NCBI RefSeq assembly: GCF_034190915.1
Contig: NW_026947485.1
Coordinates: forward strand, 34,857,519-34,921,518
From: Cavia porcellus
Lineage: Eukaryota; Chordata; Mammalia; Rodentia; Caviidae
Direction: 5' to 3'
Length of the DNA stretch: 64,000 nt
The notes beneath the pieces are model-generated. The model worked only from the letters and a program-made list of their open reading frames with translations, did no database searches and was not told the DNA's origin. The translations under genes were made by a program, and so were the position numbers. Shown piece by piece: positions 10,990 to 23,300 of the stretch (positions are counted from its first letter, which is position 1; each line of letters starts with the position of its first letter).

Positions 10990-12830
10990 ATATTTATGGA
11001 CAATATGTGGCTAAGATGTCTTTGTTCTTGGGAGATCTATGCTGACTGTTTAAGAGTGAGAAGCCAATATATCTATAGTCTACTTTTGGATGGTTTGGCA
11101 AGTGGGAAAATTGGGTGTATGTACTTGGAGACAGTAGAGTAGGTATGGCAAGACCTACTACAAAATCATATCTAAGGCAGTGTATGATGTATGCATTGTA
11201 CTGTTATTTTAGCATTTTTGTGGGTTTTAAAATTTTCAGATTTCAAAAGGAAAAAAAAACCATGATTAAGCTCAGGAAAAAAAAAAAAACAAATGAGAAA
11301 CAGAAGAGCAATTAATGGGCCTATATAAATTACTGTCTCTTCTACCTCTATCTAGAATTATTCCTAGGCAGCAAGCAGTCTCCTGGGAATCACTTCCTAC
11401 AGAGATCCCTTGATACTGTTCTTTGAGTTTCTAACCAATGTGTTGATTTCTTGAAAATGAATGTTTTTTACAAGGTATAACTTGAATTACAAAAAAATAA
11501 TGCACCAATTCAAAATCGTAGACAATATTACTAAAGCTATCAGAACTCTTGCAAATTCTTTCTGCCCTTCTGCTTTCAGATCCAGAGAGATAAAATGTAG
11601 AATGAGAATTATTTTCTGATATGCTTAGTCCATGAATGTATAAATGCACATATTTTTGACAGGTTTTCTCTCTTTGTACCTGCATTTTGGACTTTTATTT
11701 ATGAGCAAAAAAATTTATTGTGTATAACTGAACCTTTTCTAGAAGAAAAAGGCTAAAGTTGTCAGGTTATAGCAGAAAAAAGTCTAGAAAATAAATTGCC
11801 ACTTTTCCACAATGTGGGCTCCCTACCTAAAACAAAGAAACAAAAGTATCATCCCAATAGAACTGAGTTGGTAGCCAAAAATCAGGATTCAACCAGTTAG
11901 TTTTCAATTAGAAACCACTATTTTAATCAAGGTCAACAGAGATTAATGTGAAATAAGTTCAAATGAATTATGGGAGATTTATTGTGCTAAAAGAAAATCT
12001 GTTCCTGTTTGATTAAGACCTGAATAATAAATATGAAAAGAAATTCTTTGAAATGTCCCTATAACCACACTTTTAATTTAAACTGCTATTTTATTTCCTA
12101 GTGCTACTACGTTAGTTCTTTTTATATTAAGAATACTGTATATTCCATTCAGTAAAGTTTTATTCTTTATTAACTTCTGATTACTAATTTATAGTACGGC
12201 TCAGACCTTAAATATTTGTACTATGTACTTGAAAATTCCTATGCTTTCCTTTCTTTTAACATCATTACGTATATAACAATTAGTACATTAATACAAATAT
12301 ACATGCATTCAATAAGTGTTTATTAAACAACTACTGTCCCCATTCATTCTATGCTTGTCATTTAACACTAAAATTCTAGAAGACTGATATTCATTAGGCA
12401 TTCTAGTCATTGACACCACGGCATTGGTATCACTGTTGAATCCTGACTTGATCTGAGAACTTGATAGGTTGAAAACTTATCTGCTTTCAAGACCAACGCT
12501 TTTCTGGAAACTTCCTTAGAAAGTAGTAGTCACTGAAGAATTAATCAAATCTTCTCATAAAACATCTCTATAACTGAAAGTTGTTTTTCTGAGGCATCAA
12601 ATAAATGACAAGCATTTGAAGGACATGCCCTAAATGTAAACACCCTAAAACATGAACCTTTATAGTAACTAAAACTAGAAGAAATTACATTGAGCGTTTG
12701 ACAAAGTGATCAGAATACACTGAGTATTCATTATACATGGAGTTCTAGTCTATTCCAAATTATATATGCAAGACAAGGGCATAACTTGATTGGGCCTTAA
12801 ATATAACTGAATATGCTAGTTAAAACAAAC
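10990..12830. other. Intronic sequence without recognised features
   Basis: The stretch is AT-rich. I found no repeat family, exon or RNA gene that I could support here. Short A-runs occur near 11250-11290. Confidence 0.5.
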
Positions 12831-12834
12831 ACTG

Positions 12835-12860
12835 GCATGTGCATGTATGCATGTGCATAC
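12835..12860. repeat. Alternating purine-pyrimidine tract (26 bp)
   Basis: The strict alternation GCATGTGCATGTATGCATGT continues to 12860. Such tracts can adopt left-handed Z-DNA under supercoiling. Confidence 0.7.
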
Positions 12861-12904
12861 TCACAATAATTAGTTTTAAAAATAGTACCTAACTCTGTAC
12901 GTTC

Positions 12905-13010
12905 TAGTCTCACAGACTGTGTTGGCAGATGATGAGACAGCGGTGCACAGAGAGTCAGTATCAGAGTGGAGCCCAGGAACCCAGGGCTCAGTCTCAGGGT
13001 TTTTTTCCAT
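12905..13010 (-). repeat. MIR SINE fragment, antisense
   Basis: The plus strand shows GATGATGAGACAGCGGTGCA, CAGAGAGTCAG and GTGGAGCCCAGGAACCCAGG, the reverse complement of the MIR core and 5' part. Confidence 0.65.
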
Positions 13011-13119
13011 GTTTTGCGTGGTACTCCTTATTAGGAATAAATCAATGAATACACTGACATATTCATGGATGAAGAGAGCAAAAACTTCCTTCATAATTGA
13101 GGCTAGTAACAGTAAGTAG

Positions 13120-14370
13120 AAAGCTAAAATTGTGAAGGCAACACATTACTTAAAGACTGAAGGCTCCAGCTGAAAATTATGGTATTCAGACCCAACTTGG
13201 TATAAAGTTGCATTGACATGATCTGTTAGGTTGGGGTAGGGGTGGTGGATGCATCTTTTAAAGCTAAGTCACTCAAAGAAGGTTGGCCCAAACATTCCCA
13301 TCATAGACAATGTAAAGCAGCACCAGACACAAACACTTAAGTACAAGTTGTTTCTTCAGTTCTTTCAATTTCTTAGGGAAATGGTTTTTTTCTATCAGGA
13401 GTAACTGAATTATGCATTCATTGAAATAACAATACTTTATCATCTGAAACATGTTTTAAGCTGATTATCTCAAAAGATAATCAGAATTAGAGTGAAAATC
13501 ACTTATTATAAATTGAGCATATGCATAATATATTAAAAGTTTAAAAGTCAAATTTATAAAGCATTGGACACTTTCTTTTGAGTATTCCATGTCATTGACT
13601 ATCTTTAATTGTCATGCAGTCCTTTTGAAGAATCTGTATCTGTTCAGAGCACAAATAATGAACAAGTGATCATAAGCAAGAATGACTAAGTATAGATCTT
13701 TAAGGTGGCTCTCTTAGAGCAAAGAAGAGATAAGGAATTAGGAGAAAGACATACAAAAAAAGATGGACACTTTGGTAGCAAAGTGAGACACTGTGGGAAC
13801 AAGTGAATGTGCTGAATAAAACTGGTAGAAAACTGGAGCTGAGATGTTTTGGGGGATAAAATTTTAGAATGCTTGTATTTGTGAAGAAATAGTGAACTTA
13901 TTAGATAATTAACAAGGATTGAGTATGTACAACATTTTTTAAAGCAAGTAAAAATTTTAAATCAAAGTAATTACTATCCATAGCTAAATAACCTATACTG
14001 ATGAACACTGATACAGAGTCCTACTCTATGCTGGCTTCAATCTTGTGTCCAGAAAAAAAATGACATGCAATTTTTTTAAAATTACATTTTCTAAATTTTT
14101 CCATGATTATATCTATCTTATTAAACAATCTGTTAAAACTGCTATGCATTAACTTTAGACTTTTTATTCTGACTTCTTGTTCAAAAGATGGGTAAAGATT
14201 TAACTTACTTATACCTTCCCTTTAGCCCAGTTACATCCCTTCACCTTCCTATGTAGTTATCCTATGAATTTTAATTTTTCTATGGTTTGTGTCTTCACAT
14301 GTTTACATATACTTTTATCTCTAGCGGCACCATTTGCCTCATTTGTGTGACTTCCCCAGATTGTACCATC
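13120..14370. other. Intronic sequence without recognised features
   Basis: The stretch is AT-rich. I saw no supported repeat or coding sequence. Confidence 0.45.
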
Positions 14371-14379
14371 CTAGCCCAA

Positions 14380-14600
14380 GTGGAAGGAAGCTGATTTGCA
14401 GGATAGGCCAAGGTTTCTGGGAAGGGATGCTGGGGGAAAGGCTACCTGAGTTCTGTCTTGAAAGCTGAGCTGGGCAGGCACAGGAGATAAACTGGGATTA
14501 TTAGAGGGTGTTCCAGAAAGGAGAAGTAGATACGGCAGGCAGAGGGATAAGGGACTGTGGTGGACTAGGAATCTGAGAGCATTCAACAGGAAAATAAAGC
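14380..14600 (-). repeat. L2 LINE fragment, antisense
   Basis: The wording (AGTTCTGTCTTGAAAGCTGA, GGGTGTTCCAGAAAGGAG, GGCAGGCAGAGGGATAAG) resembles the reverse complement of the L2 3' region. The open frames across it on the minus strand are chance. Confidence 0.5.
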
Positions 14601-16160
14601 AGGTGTGAACAACCAAGTGACTTTTTATCCTGTGACAAAATTTCAGACTGCAGTAGAGGCACAGCTGGGAATAGCCTATCGCAGGCACAGGACTTTGCAG
14701 CAGTGGTTCTAGAAGTCTCACTGCTTGCCCTCATCCTGTTTACTATCTTACAGGCTTCATTACAGGCATGCTGCTCATCACCATAATTGTACAGGTAATT
14801 ACTGTCAACTTGAAGGATACCAGACTAAGAAAGATGACAATTTTTTTAATCAAGACTCTAAAGAAGAAAAAGAGAAATAGGATTAAATGTAAACCTAGAT
14901 AAAATTATTAATTCTATGATCTCAACATAAAAATAAAATGCAAATGAAATATTAGTGACTTTTTAGTAATATGAAAAGATTATGCACAAATAGCTGTCTA
15001 GTAATACATCACTCACACCACTCATGAAGGATATTTTAAGTTTTGGGTTTTTGTTATTGCTTTATTGCCAATGTTTGGCATACAAGAGTCACATTATTTT
15101 GGAATAATAATATACTAACTCATTCAATCACCTTTTAAAAAATTTTAATTCAATCATCTTGAACATTAATATATTTGTAGCTGAGCTTTCATGGCCTATA
15201 TGTTTTGTTTAATTTTGAGATTTAAATCTGCTTCTTATCCTGACTTTCCCCACAATGACTCACCTCCATCTGTGACCTTTAGCTTGTTTAATTGGGGAGA
15301 GGAAAAGGAATATTTTAGCAAAGCACTTTCTATCCTTGCACTTATTTAATATATTCATGTTTTCTGATTCATCTTTCCTTTTATAATTACATTTTTAAAG
15401 TCATATTAAGCATCCAGAGATAGGAAATAAGTGTCTCCATTCTAATGAAAGTTTTGCTTAAGATAGCTGGAGTATTTCTCCTCTATCACCTCTTTCATTT
15501 GCTCTTCTAAATTTATCTAAAGATTCTTCAATCATTGTAGTTAGGTGGAATGTTTTAACAGCTGTTGCTTATATTATGTTGAAAACTTAAAATTTCTAAG
15601 TGGAACTTTTTGGAAATTATTAATGCTATTATATTTATTTCTTAATTCCATAAAATAACAAAAAGCCATCTTAACAAACAAACATACCATTTACTTAATT
15701 CTCTAGACAAATTTTAAAAGCTATCCTCCAAATAACTCAATAAATAAAAATAGCTAAAAATCTCAAGTCTTAACTTTAAAAAAATTTTTTTTTTAATTTT
15801 GAAAGTAGTAAAATACAACAGAACAAGACAGAACAAAGCCAATTGAGACAGTGCGTTGAAATTGGTACAGAACATCACAGCAGGTTACCGGGATAACAGT
15901 AATAGGTACCATAGTATATCTCGTTATCTTCACAATAGTTGTTCTTTCAATCAGGTATAGCAAAATCAAATGAAATATAGAACTTTTAGAACTTATCAAA
16001 ACAGAATATTGAAGGGAGCAATTAATCAGAACAAAGCAAAACAGTGATAAAAATATTTGCCTTTAAAGGGATGGTAGAAGGAAATCTCCCCTATTTGCTA
16101 TATTGCATATGGTCAATCTTCCAAGAGATGCTCAGACCCCTGGCTTCTATTTGTTAACAG

Positions 16161-16207
16161 GGTGGTGGTGGTGGTGGTGGTGGTGGTGGTGGTGGTGGTG
16201 GTAGTGG
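16161..16207. repeat. (GGT)n microsatellite
   Basis: About 15 near-perfect GGT units (ACC on the retroposon sense strand), inside the element at 15778-16433. Confidence 0.97.
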
Positions 16208-16245
16208 ATGGGATGTTTGATTCTCAGCCTGCGTGCCAGTAGGTT

Positions 16246-16431
16246 CACGGCTGCTTACCAGGGAGGCGAGCTGGTTGCTTGGTTTCCCAGCATCCTAAGT
16301 TCCAATACAGCATGGATCTCAGGAGATGCTGGGTGGTTCTTTCCTTGGGGAAGCTGCAGCTTGCCCAAGCCACAGCTGCTTATCAGGGAGGTGAGCTGGT
16401 TGCTTGGTTTCCCAGCGCCCTAAGTTCCAAC
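16246..16431. repeat. Direct repeats of 61 bp, period 125
   Basis: Copies at 16246-16306 and 16371-16431 share GAGCTGGTTGCTTGGTTTCC and the surrounding bases with about five mismatches. The 64-bp spacer is present once. This explains the overlapping open frames of about 70-97 codons here, which are not genes. Confidence 0.92.
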
Positions 16432-16894
16432 ATTCAAGTCTTTATTTTGTTCAAGACTGCATTATCTCTACTTAAGACCTACATAACTTGTTTAATAACA
16501 GTTTTATATTTCATCACCTTTGTGTCTTCCTTTCTTTTTCAACAATGGTTATACCTATTTTTTGTGTTTTGATTAGGTAAACATATAAGTCAAAGAAAAC
16601 AAAAGTAACAGCCTTGGTTTCAATAAATGTAGGTGGATATATGCTTTTTAACAAGCTGCTATTGGAAGAGAAAGACTCACAGAGACATGATACATTAACA
16701 CAACTATTATCGATAACAGCAAACAAAATCTGCAGTCAAAGTGCTTATACAATAAATGTCTCACATTAGCAGAAAATGATTTTTTTATCCTACAAAATTA
16801 TGATGATCAATGAACATGAAGGAATAACTCAAAAACTACAAAAATGTACATTCTGATACATTTTTAGGCTGACTGACTATAGTGTGCTAGCTCT

Positions 16895-17065
16895 GGTAGT
16901 CACACTACTAAGGTTGAGATTCTATTCCTGTTCCTTAACGGCTGTACAAACTTGAGGAAGTTACTTTCTCTGCACCTCAGTTCTCTCGTTTGTTGAATGG
17001 GAATAATATTACTTGGAAACTAGTAATACTGTACAGTGCTGAGCAATGACAATTCTTACTGTTAC
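16895..17065 (+). repeat. MIR SINE
   Basis: The MIR order is clear: GAGATTCTATTCCTG, ACTTGAGGAAGTTACTTTCT, CTGCACCTCAGTTCTC, GAATGGGAATAATATTACTT, then GTACAGTGCTGAGCA. Confidence 0.75.
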
Positions 17066-17447
17066 AATTGTTGAAACAGACTGCACAATCTATGCAGAGA
17101 CTTAATTATTATTCATCTCTTGGCCTGCTACAGTTCCAAATTAATTTGTAAGTTTTATGTATTAATTGACCTTTATTATCCGAAAACTCTGGTTTTGGTC
17201 CAGCTAAACACACTTAAGACTTTTCCAAGCTGGATCTAAAGAAATAATACTTACTCTTTAAAATTCAGGGGCTATAAGTGAAATATTTAAAGGTTTGAGG
17301 GACTCTTTTCTAATAGGCATGGCCTCCCTACTTCCAAGATAACATTTCCCTGTCTCCTTTACCGTCCTCAACACCTTCCTCTTTCTGTTAATTTTTTTCA
17401 AAAAGCAGGACTACCTTTTATCAGTGGATATGCCCAGCTCTCAATAT

Positions 17448-17449
<2 letters not shown>

Positions 17450-17494
<45 letters not shown>
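17450..17494. repeat. (CA)n microsatellite
   Basis: About 22 perfect AC dinucleotides. Likely polymorphic, and a potential Z-DNA former. Confidence 0.98.
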
Positions 17495-17497
<3 letters not shown>

Positions 17498-18150
17498 GCA
17501 AAGACAATGGGCTGGACACCCTGCTTTCAGCTCCCTTGGGAACAAAAGCATATTTGCTATTTTTCTTTTTTTCTATCAATGCCCTGGCTTGACCTAGTTT
17601 TATCTCCTCTATTGAAAATTAAGCCTGGAAATAATACATTTTACTTTTTATTTTAAAAAAAGAAGACTAGAAAAGGGTCTCATTTAGTAATGAAGGGAAC
17701 ATAACCTTTATTCAATTCAAAGGGCACCAGATTCTATATTCATCTAGGCACCAGACAGCATTCTGTGCTTTAAAAGATAATTATAGGATGGAAGTGTGAC
17801 TTTTAAGTCTTTTGGGCTTTTTGTTTTATGGTGCTCTAATGGGCTAAATCAAGGCTCTCTGTTAACTCTACCATGTTGGAATGTAAATTAAAGAACATCT
17901 TCTCTTACCTATTTGTTTTAACTTCTAATCTGGATAGAGGATGTGACAGGTTAAGAGGAAAGAAGCAATCACATACAAAATAAAACAGATCGAAAATCAT
18001 TTCTTTTCCATTAAAGCAAACATAATTTGCTTTTCAAACCATGTCTACATGCAAAAAAACCCCAACACCTCCCCCCCAAAAAAACCTGATATAGAGCTTT
18101 GTAGCCTGAATTTTTGTCTTGGTGTCAGATTGATAGTTTCTACATGGGAC

Positions 18151-18205
18151 TCCAATCAATCAATCAATCGATCGATCAATCAACCAATCAGTCAATCTCT
18201 CAATC
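18151..18205. repeat. (CAAT)n/(CGAT)n degenerate tetranucleotide repeat
   Basis: CAATCAATCAATCGATCGAT and related units follow one another with a few substitutions. Confidence 0.9.
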
Positions 18206-18307
18206 ACTTTTTACCTCTCTTGAAAAAAAATCATGAATATATTTTGCTGTTATATCCACAAAAGTAATCTGCATGAAGGGAAGTACGTAATACAAGAAAG
18301 GAAATAA

Positions 18308-18389
18308 TTTTTTTCTTATACCAAGATCAAACTCATGACCTTGCACTTGCCAGGCAGGCACTTAGGCCACTGAGCTAAATTCCTGGCCC
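18308..18389 (-). mobile_element. ID-like SINE, antisense
   Basis: A short T-run is followed by CCAAGATCAAACTCATGACC, TTGCACTTGCCAGGCAGGCA, GCCACTGAGCTAAATTCCTG and GCCC. This is the reverse complement of the ID-like SINE, more diverged than the copies at 19.5 and 37.2 kb. Confidence 0.88.
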
Positions 18390-18599
18390 AGAAAATCAAA
18401 ATTTAAGGTTGAAAATTTACTTCAGATGCTGGGGGATATACATGCAGCAGAAAGTTTTGAAAGAAAACATCTCTGTGACTTTTTCACAAGGTCTGTGACT
18501 ATTTGATTTCTTCATTAGGATATAAAATGCATTTCTATAAAGTAAATAATTGGAATTACTACATTTTTAAAAAGTCTTGTTTAGTAAAAAAAAAAGAAA

Positions 18600-19345
18600 A
18601 TCAAGACAGTAAAATGGCAACCTATAAAAGGTTAAAAGATTGATGTATCTATAACAATGGAATTTCAACCTATTATATAAAGAATTTAAAAATCACTAGG
18701 GAAAATTAAAAATAGACAAAACATGTTATGAAAGAGGATGCCCAAATGATCAAAAGTTGTTTAATTTCATCATTCATAAGAGAGATGCATACCAAGGACA
18801 ATGACACACCTCTACATATCTACTAGAATGGCTACAATTCAAAAGATGGAAAATGTCAAGTGTTAGTGATATATGGAGCAACTGAAACGCTCATATAACA
18901 CTGAAAAAGTATAAACTCTTTCAGCCACTTTGGAAAACTGACAGTGTGAACTAAAACTCAACATTTACATAGTATAACTCAGCAATGCTACTCCTAGCAT
19001 AAACTCAACAGAATTCACACAGTTACTAACAAAAATCTAGAATATTCTTAGCCATACTATTTAAAATTGTTCGAAACTGAAAGCTATCTTAATGTACATC
19101 TGTAGTACAATGAGTAAATGTATGTATACATATTTATATACTCATGCAATATATATATATATACCTTTACATACAAGATAAAACATTTTAAAAATTTGTA
19201 GTGCATACAAACAGCAGAATATTTAGAACAATAACATATCTAAGGATGGGTGAATCTTGCCAATGTAATCTGGAACATAAAAGCCAGTCATAAAAGAATA
19301 TGTAAATGTGTGATTCTATGAAGTCAAAAAACAGACTAACTAGTC
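18600..19345 (+). mobile_element. L1M ORF2-end/3' remnant
   Basis: The wording TCATCATTCATAAGAGAGAT, CTACTAGAATGGCTACAATT, CAGCAATGCTACTCCTAGCA, and AGTGCATACAAACAGCAGAA is L1 ORF2 C-terminal and 3' sequence in plus orientation. It has many stops and indels. Confidence 0.8.
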
Positions 19346-19359
19346 TCTAAATTACATTT

Positions 19360-19400
19360 TGTTTATTTTTTGAGACTAGGTCTCACTGTCTCTCTAGTAC
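19360..19400 (-). repeat. B1-type SINE fragment, antisense
   Basis: TTATTTTTTGAGACTAGGTC, then TCACTGT, is the reverse complement of a B1/7SL SINE end. Only about 40 bp is recognisable. Confidence 0.55.
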
Positions 19401-19536
19401 AGTTTGAAGAGGCAGGTAGTAACTAAAAGGAAGCGCAAAAAGATATCTTGCTGCTTTCTTGAATTTCTTAGCGTTTTGTTTCTTAATCTAGATATTGATT
19501 ACACAAATGAAAATTGAAAATTCAAGCTATGCCTTT

Positions 19537-19682
19537 CATAAGTGTACATTTCTTAGGACTTTTTTTTTTTTTGTCTTTTTCCTTTTAATCGGTACCGGGG
19601 ACTAAACTCAGGACTGTCTGCTTTCAAGGCAGGCACTTATGCCGCTGAGCTAAATTCCCAGCCCCCATAAGTGTACATTTCT
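19537..19682 (-). mobile_element. ID-like SINE with perfect 17-bp target-site duplication
   Basis: The body 19554-19665 reads (plus strand) T-run, GTCTTTTTCCTTTTAATCGG, TACCGGGGACTAAACTCAGG, then GCCGCTGAGCTAAATTCCCA. CATAAGTGTACATTTCT occurs identically at 19537-19553 and 19666-19682, so this is one of the youngest insertions here. Confidence 0.96.
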
Positions 19683-20085
19683 ATATTTTTTATTGCACCT
19701 AATTAAAACCATATTTAATAAATATGAAGTAAACAGAAAGTGGAGCACAGGTAATGCAAGGACTGAAAATATTGTAAGCATCAAGAGGAAATTTTAGAAA
19801 TAAAAAATTTCTCTGGTGGAAATGAAGTATATCTTTGATGGCCTTAGCAACAAACTGCATATGGCTAAGGAAAAAACTGTAACTTAGAAGAAATATAAAT
19901 ACAATGTTCCCAAATGGACACAGACAAAAGAATGAAAAGACAGAAGAGAGTATTTAAGAAATGTGAGGTAATTAATGAAGTTACAGTACATGCAGAATGG
20001 AAACACCAGAAGGTGAAAAATATGGAAACAAAAGAGAAGAAATACCTGAAACATTATCACCTCAAAAAATGACTGAGAATTTTCC

Positions 20086-20173
20086 AAAAATCTATAGCAA
20101 AAGTTTTACCTTGAGATACTAGATACTAGATACAAAAATCTATAGCAAAAGTTTTACCTTGAGATACTAGATA
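20086..20173. repeat. Perfect 40-bp direct duplication, period 48
   Basis: The 40-bp unit starting AAAAATCTATAGCAAAAGTT occurs at 20086-20125 and identically at 20134-20173. The 8-bp spacer CTAGATAC itself extends the CTAGATA ending of the unit, suggesting replication slippage. Confidence 0.95.
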
Positions 20174-20339
20174 AAATCAAAGACAGAAAATTCTTTAAAA
20201 AAAAGCAAAAAAATCCCTTATCTGTAGGACAAGGATAATAATTATATCAGACTTCTCTAATTATGCCAGACTTCTCTTTAGAAAACATATAAGCAAGTAG
20301 AGAATAGACAGTGATATTTAAAATGTTACAATGCCCCCC

Positions 20340-20700
20340 CCAATGGTGATTAAGTTTATGTATTAATTTGATTGGGCTAAGAGATGCCCTGATTCTTAGC
20401 AAAACCTTATTTGTGATTGTATGTGAGGGAGATTCTGAGAGACTAGCATTTTAATTACTAGGTAGGCAACACCCAATTCACTGCCTTTTCTCTTCTCAAG
20501 CCCATGCTTCCATCTTCTTCCTTAGTCCTTGGACCTTAGACTCTGGGACTTACATCAGTCCTTTCCCTACCCCTGGTTCTTGGGTCTTTGAACTGGAATG
20601 AACTGTAGCACTGACTTTCTTGGTCTTTTAGCCTGCAGGCAGCAGACAAGATCTAGATATCTGTTCAGAAGTACAGGGATAATGAAGACTGTTTTCTATC
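20340..20700 (+). mobile_element. ERVL-type LTR remnant (MLT2-like)
   Basis: The 5' part TTGATTGGGCTAAGAGATGC, CTTATTTGTGATTGTATGTG, and the 3' part GGACCTTAGACTCTGGGACT, TACATCAG, GAACTGGAATGAACTGTAGC follow the layout of MLT2-class LTRs. The middle appears deleted. It carries no coding sequence. Confidence 0.6.
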
Positions 20701-20744
20701 AGTAGATCTGCCTTGCAAGAAACGTTAAGGAACATGTTCACTGG

Positions 20745-21990
20745 AAGAAAGATAGCCTCTTTAATAAATGGTGCTAGAAAAACTGGCTTTTCACATGCCA
20801 AAAACTAAAACTAGACCCCATGTCTATCACCATGCACTAAACTAAAGTCAAAATGGATTAAAGATCTAAATATAAAAACAGAAACACTAAATGTACTGGA
20901 AGACAAGGTAGGTAGATATCTTGAAGACACAGGATAGGCAAAGAGTTCATATACAAAATGCAAACCACACAGGAAGTACTTCAAAGAATGGGATGCCAAC
21001 TTATTAAAACTGGGATGCCATCTTATTAAAAAGGTTTTGCACTTCAAAAGAAATCATCAACAGAGTGAAAAGAAATCACCAACAGAATGGGAAAAAAATT
21101 TTAGCCAACTGTCCCTCAGACAAAGCACTTATATCTAGAACATGTAAAGAATTGAAAAACGCCAGCCTCTCCACAATTCAAAGACTGAGTCAAAAAATGG
21201 GCATCTGAGATGAACATGCACTTCTCAAATGAAGAAATACAAATGGAAAATACACAAAGAAATGTTCGACATCACTGGTCATTTGAGAAATGCAAATTAA
21301 AACAACTCTGAGATTCTATCTCAATCCAGAAAGAATGCCTGCCATTAAGAAATCAAAAACTAACAAATGTTGGCAGGGCTGCTGTGAAAAAGGAACACTT
21401 CTCTACTTTTGGTGGGAGTGCAGACTGTTACAATCACTGTGGAAATTAGTGTGGAGATTCCTCAAAAAACAAGGATGGGAGGTACCATACAATTCAGCTA
21501 TTCTTCTTCTGGATATTTTCCCATAACAATTGAAAACATTTCACAGTGATATATATGCACCCATGTTTACTGCAGCAGATTTTGTAATACATCTTGGAAA
21601 CAACCTAAATGCCCATAAGGAATGGATAAAAAAGATGTGGTATTTTTATATAATGGAACATTAGTCAGCTATAAAGAAGGACACTCTTGAGGATTTTATA
21701 GGTAAAAAGACACAATTTGAGACCATACTTGTAAGAGAAATAAATAAAATTTACATGTGTAAATATCATATTGTTTCCCTAATGTAAAAAAAAAAACTGA
21801 AAGAGTAATAAGATCCAAAATGTACAACAGATATTGTGAAAACGAAAGGGAAACAAAGTGCTCAAAAGGAAAGAACCAGTGGGAAGGGAAAGGAGAAAAA
21901 GCAGCAGAGAAAGATTATATGTATATGGTATACAAATATACGAGATAGGTAACTATAGTACTAATCTCTTTAAGTTCAAAAAGAACACGT
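20745..21990 (+). mobile_element. L1 ORF2 3' part and 3' UTR, decayed
   Basis: This is the best-preserved L1 in the window. AATAAATGGTGCTAGAAAAA, AATGGATTAAAGATCTAAAT, ATGCAAATTAAAACAACTCT, GGTGGGAGTGCAGACTGTTA and CCATAACAATTGAAAACATT follow the ORF2 C-terminal order. A purine-rich 3' UTR (GAAAGGGAAACAAAG, GGGAAGGGAAAGGAGAAAAA) lies near 21845-21915. The frame is broken by stops and a duplicated segment near 20990-21090, and the 78-codon open frame at 21290-21526 is a relic of ORF2. Confidence 0.85.
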
Positions 21991-21999
21991 TGTGCTGTT

Positions 22000-23300
22000 T
22001 GTTTGATTGTTTTTTTGTGCCTAAATCTTGTAACCTGAGCAACTACTTTTAAGATAACAGCATGTAATATATTAACCAGTGTTAATTTCCTACTTTTTTT
22101 TGAAATTCTGTATATTTTTATCTTTTGTTTAAAAAATGTTAAGGAAAATTCTTCAGAGAAAAGCAAAATGAACAAACAGAAACTTGGTAATAAAGAATTT
22201 GCAAGAGATGGAATAAATAAAAGTAAAAATGAAACTTTTTATAGTTGTTCAAAATAACAACAATATTTTATCCAGTAATTATGGATTATGGGTGAATGAA
22301 GTGAAATGATAACAAGCATTAGAAGGGGAGAGATTAAGAATACATTATTATAGGGTACCAATCTATATGGTGGTATAGTTTTAGAAGAAAATGGACTTTG
22401 GATCGGTTGTACAATTATTTATCTACTATTGTCATCTACATTGTCAGAGACACAAACCCAAATCAAGTAAAATATTGTCCATTTTTTTTATTACTTTTCT
22501 GGCTTTTGCTTCTTTAAGTGATTTTATTGTGTTTTATTTCATTTTAAATCATTTATTCATTCACTTAGAGAAGCAAAAGTTAATAAGAATGAAGCTAATT
22601 TTGATGTGACAATGCATTGTTGTCATCATTTTTTCTACTTTTTGCAGTTCTAAGACAACAGAGGTGAAAATATGTCCCTATTCCAAGCCAGACACATGGA
22701 AATGAAGAGCTTCATCAAATTCAATGACTAAGTAAATAAGTTAAATTATACAAAGTTAAATTTTACTTAAAAAGTTGAAAGGACAGAGTTCTTAGTTTTG
22801 TCAAAGAAGTAGAAAACCATCAGAGATACTATGACCTCTGTGAACAAAGTTGAAAGGCACATTTGGGAAACCTCAATGAACAATAGTCTGATACAAGGAA
22901 TACGTTCAGAACAGTGGTAACACACTGTATAAACAAGCAGCTTCTCTTGGTGTCGTGTTTGTAGAGTGCAGCGTCAATACATCTTTCACGACAAAATGAG
23001 TGAACCAATGAATTGTGTTCTCCCCTGAGAGGAAGAATGACCTATAAATTAAATGATGTTTTACCTTGATGTAACAATGCTCCAAACTTAATTCACTCCA
23101 ATTCCTTTCTTAGAAAGTTTTGAACTCAATGCAGACTTGCATGAGAAATGAGGTGAGACAGGATGACAACAGATTTTACTAACTTCATGCTATGAGTGCT
23201 TGATCTTTAGAACTAGCCAAATTTCGTGTAAAAAAAAAAAACACAGTAGCTAAATACATGTGCCTTTTCTCTCTAGTTCAGTACAATGTATAAAATAAAC
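22000..23300. other. EXOC4: Intronic sequence flanking the EXOC4 exon, no recognised repeat
   Basis: Apart from the L1 tail at the left, I recognise no family. A small CpG-retaining patch (TGGTGTCGTGTTTGTAGAGT, CAGCGTCAATAC, CACGACAAAA) lies at 22945-23000. Confidence 0.45.

Larger units (their letters stand above)
15763..16448 (-). mobile_element. Unclassified poly(A) retroposon with internal 125-bp tandem duplication
   Basis: The insertion spans 15778-16433 and is bounded by TCAAGTCTTAACTTT (15763-15777) and TCAAGTCTTTATTTT (16434-16448), a 15-bp target-site duplication with two differences. On the minus strand the order is: two copies of a 61-bp GC-rich unit spaced 125 bp apart (16371-16431 and 16246-16306, plus coordinates), an (ACC)n tract (16161-16207), an AT-rich 3' domain of about 350 bp, and a poly(A) end (15785-15794 read as T on plus). 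The long duplication and poly(A) imply L1-type target-primed mobilisation. I cannot name the family; a 5'-truncated or rearranged LINE, or an LTR-derived composite, are the alternatives. Confidence 0.6.

Noticed and set aside
16208..16572. Overlapping 71- and 97-codon frames
   Set aside because: They arise from the 125-bp tandem duplication inside a retroposon and repeat each other's sequence.
21290..21526. 78-codon frame as a gene
   Set aside because: It is a relic of L1 ORF2 C-terminal sequence, embedded in a decayed L1.
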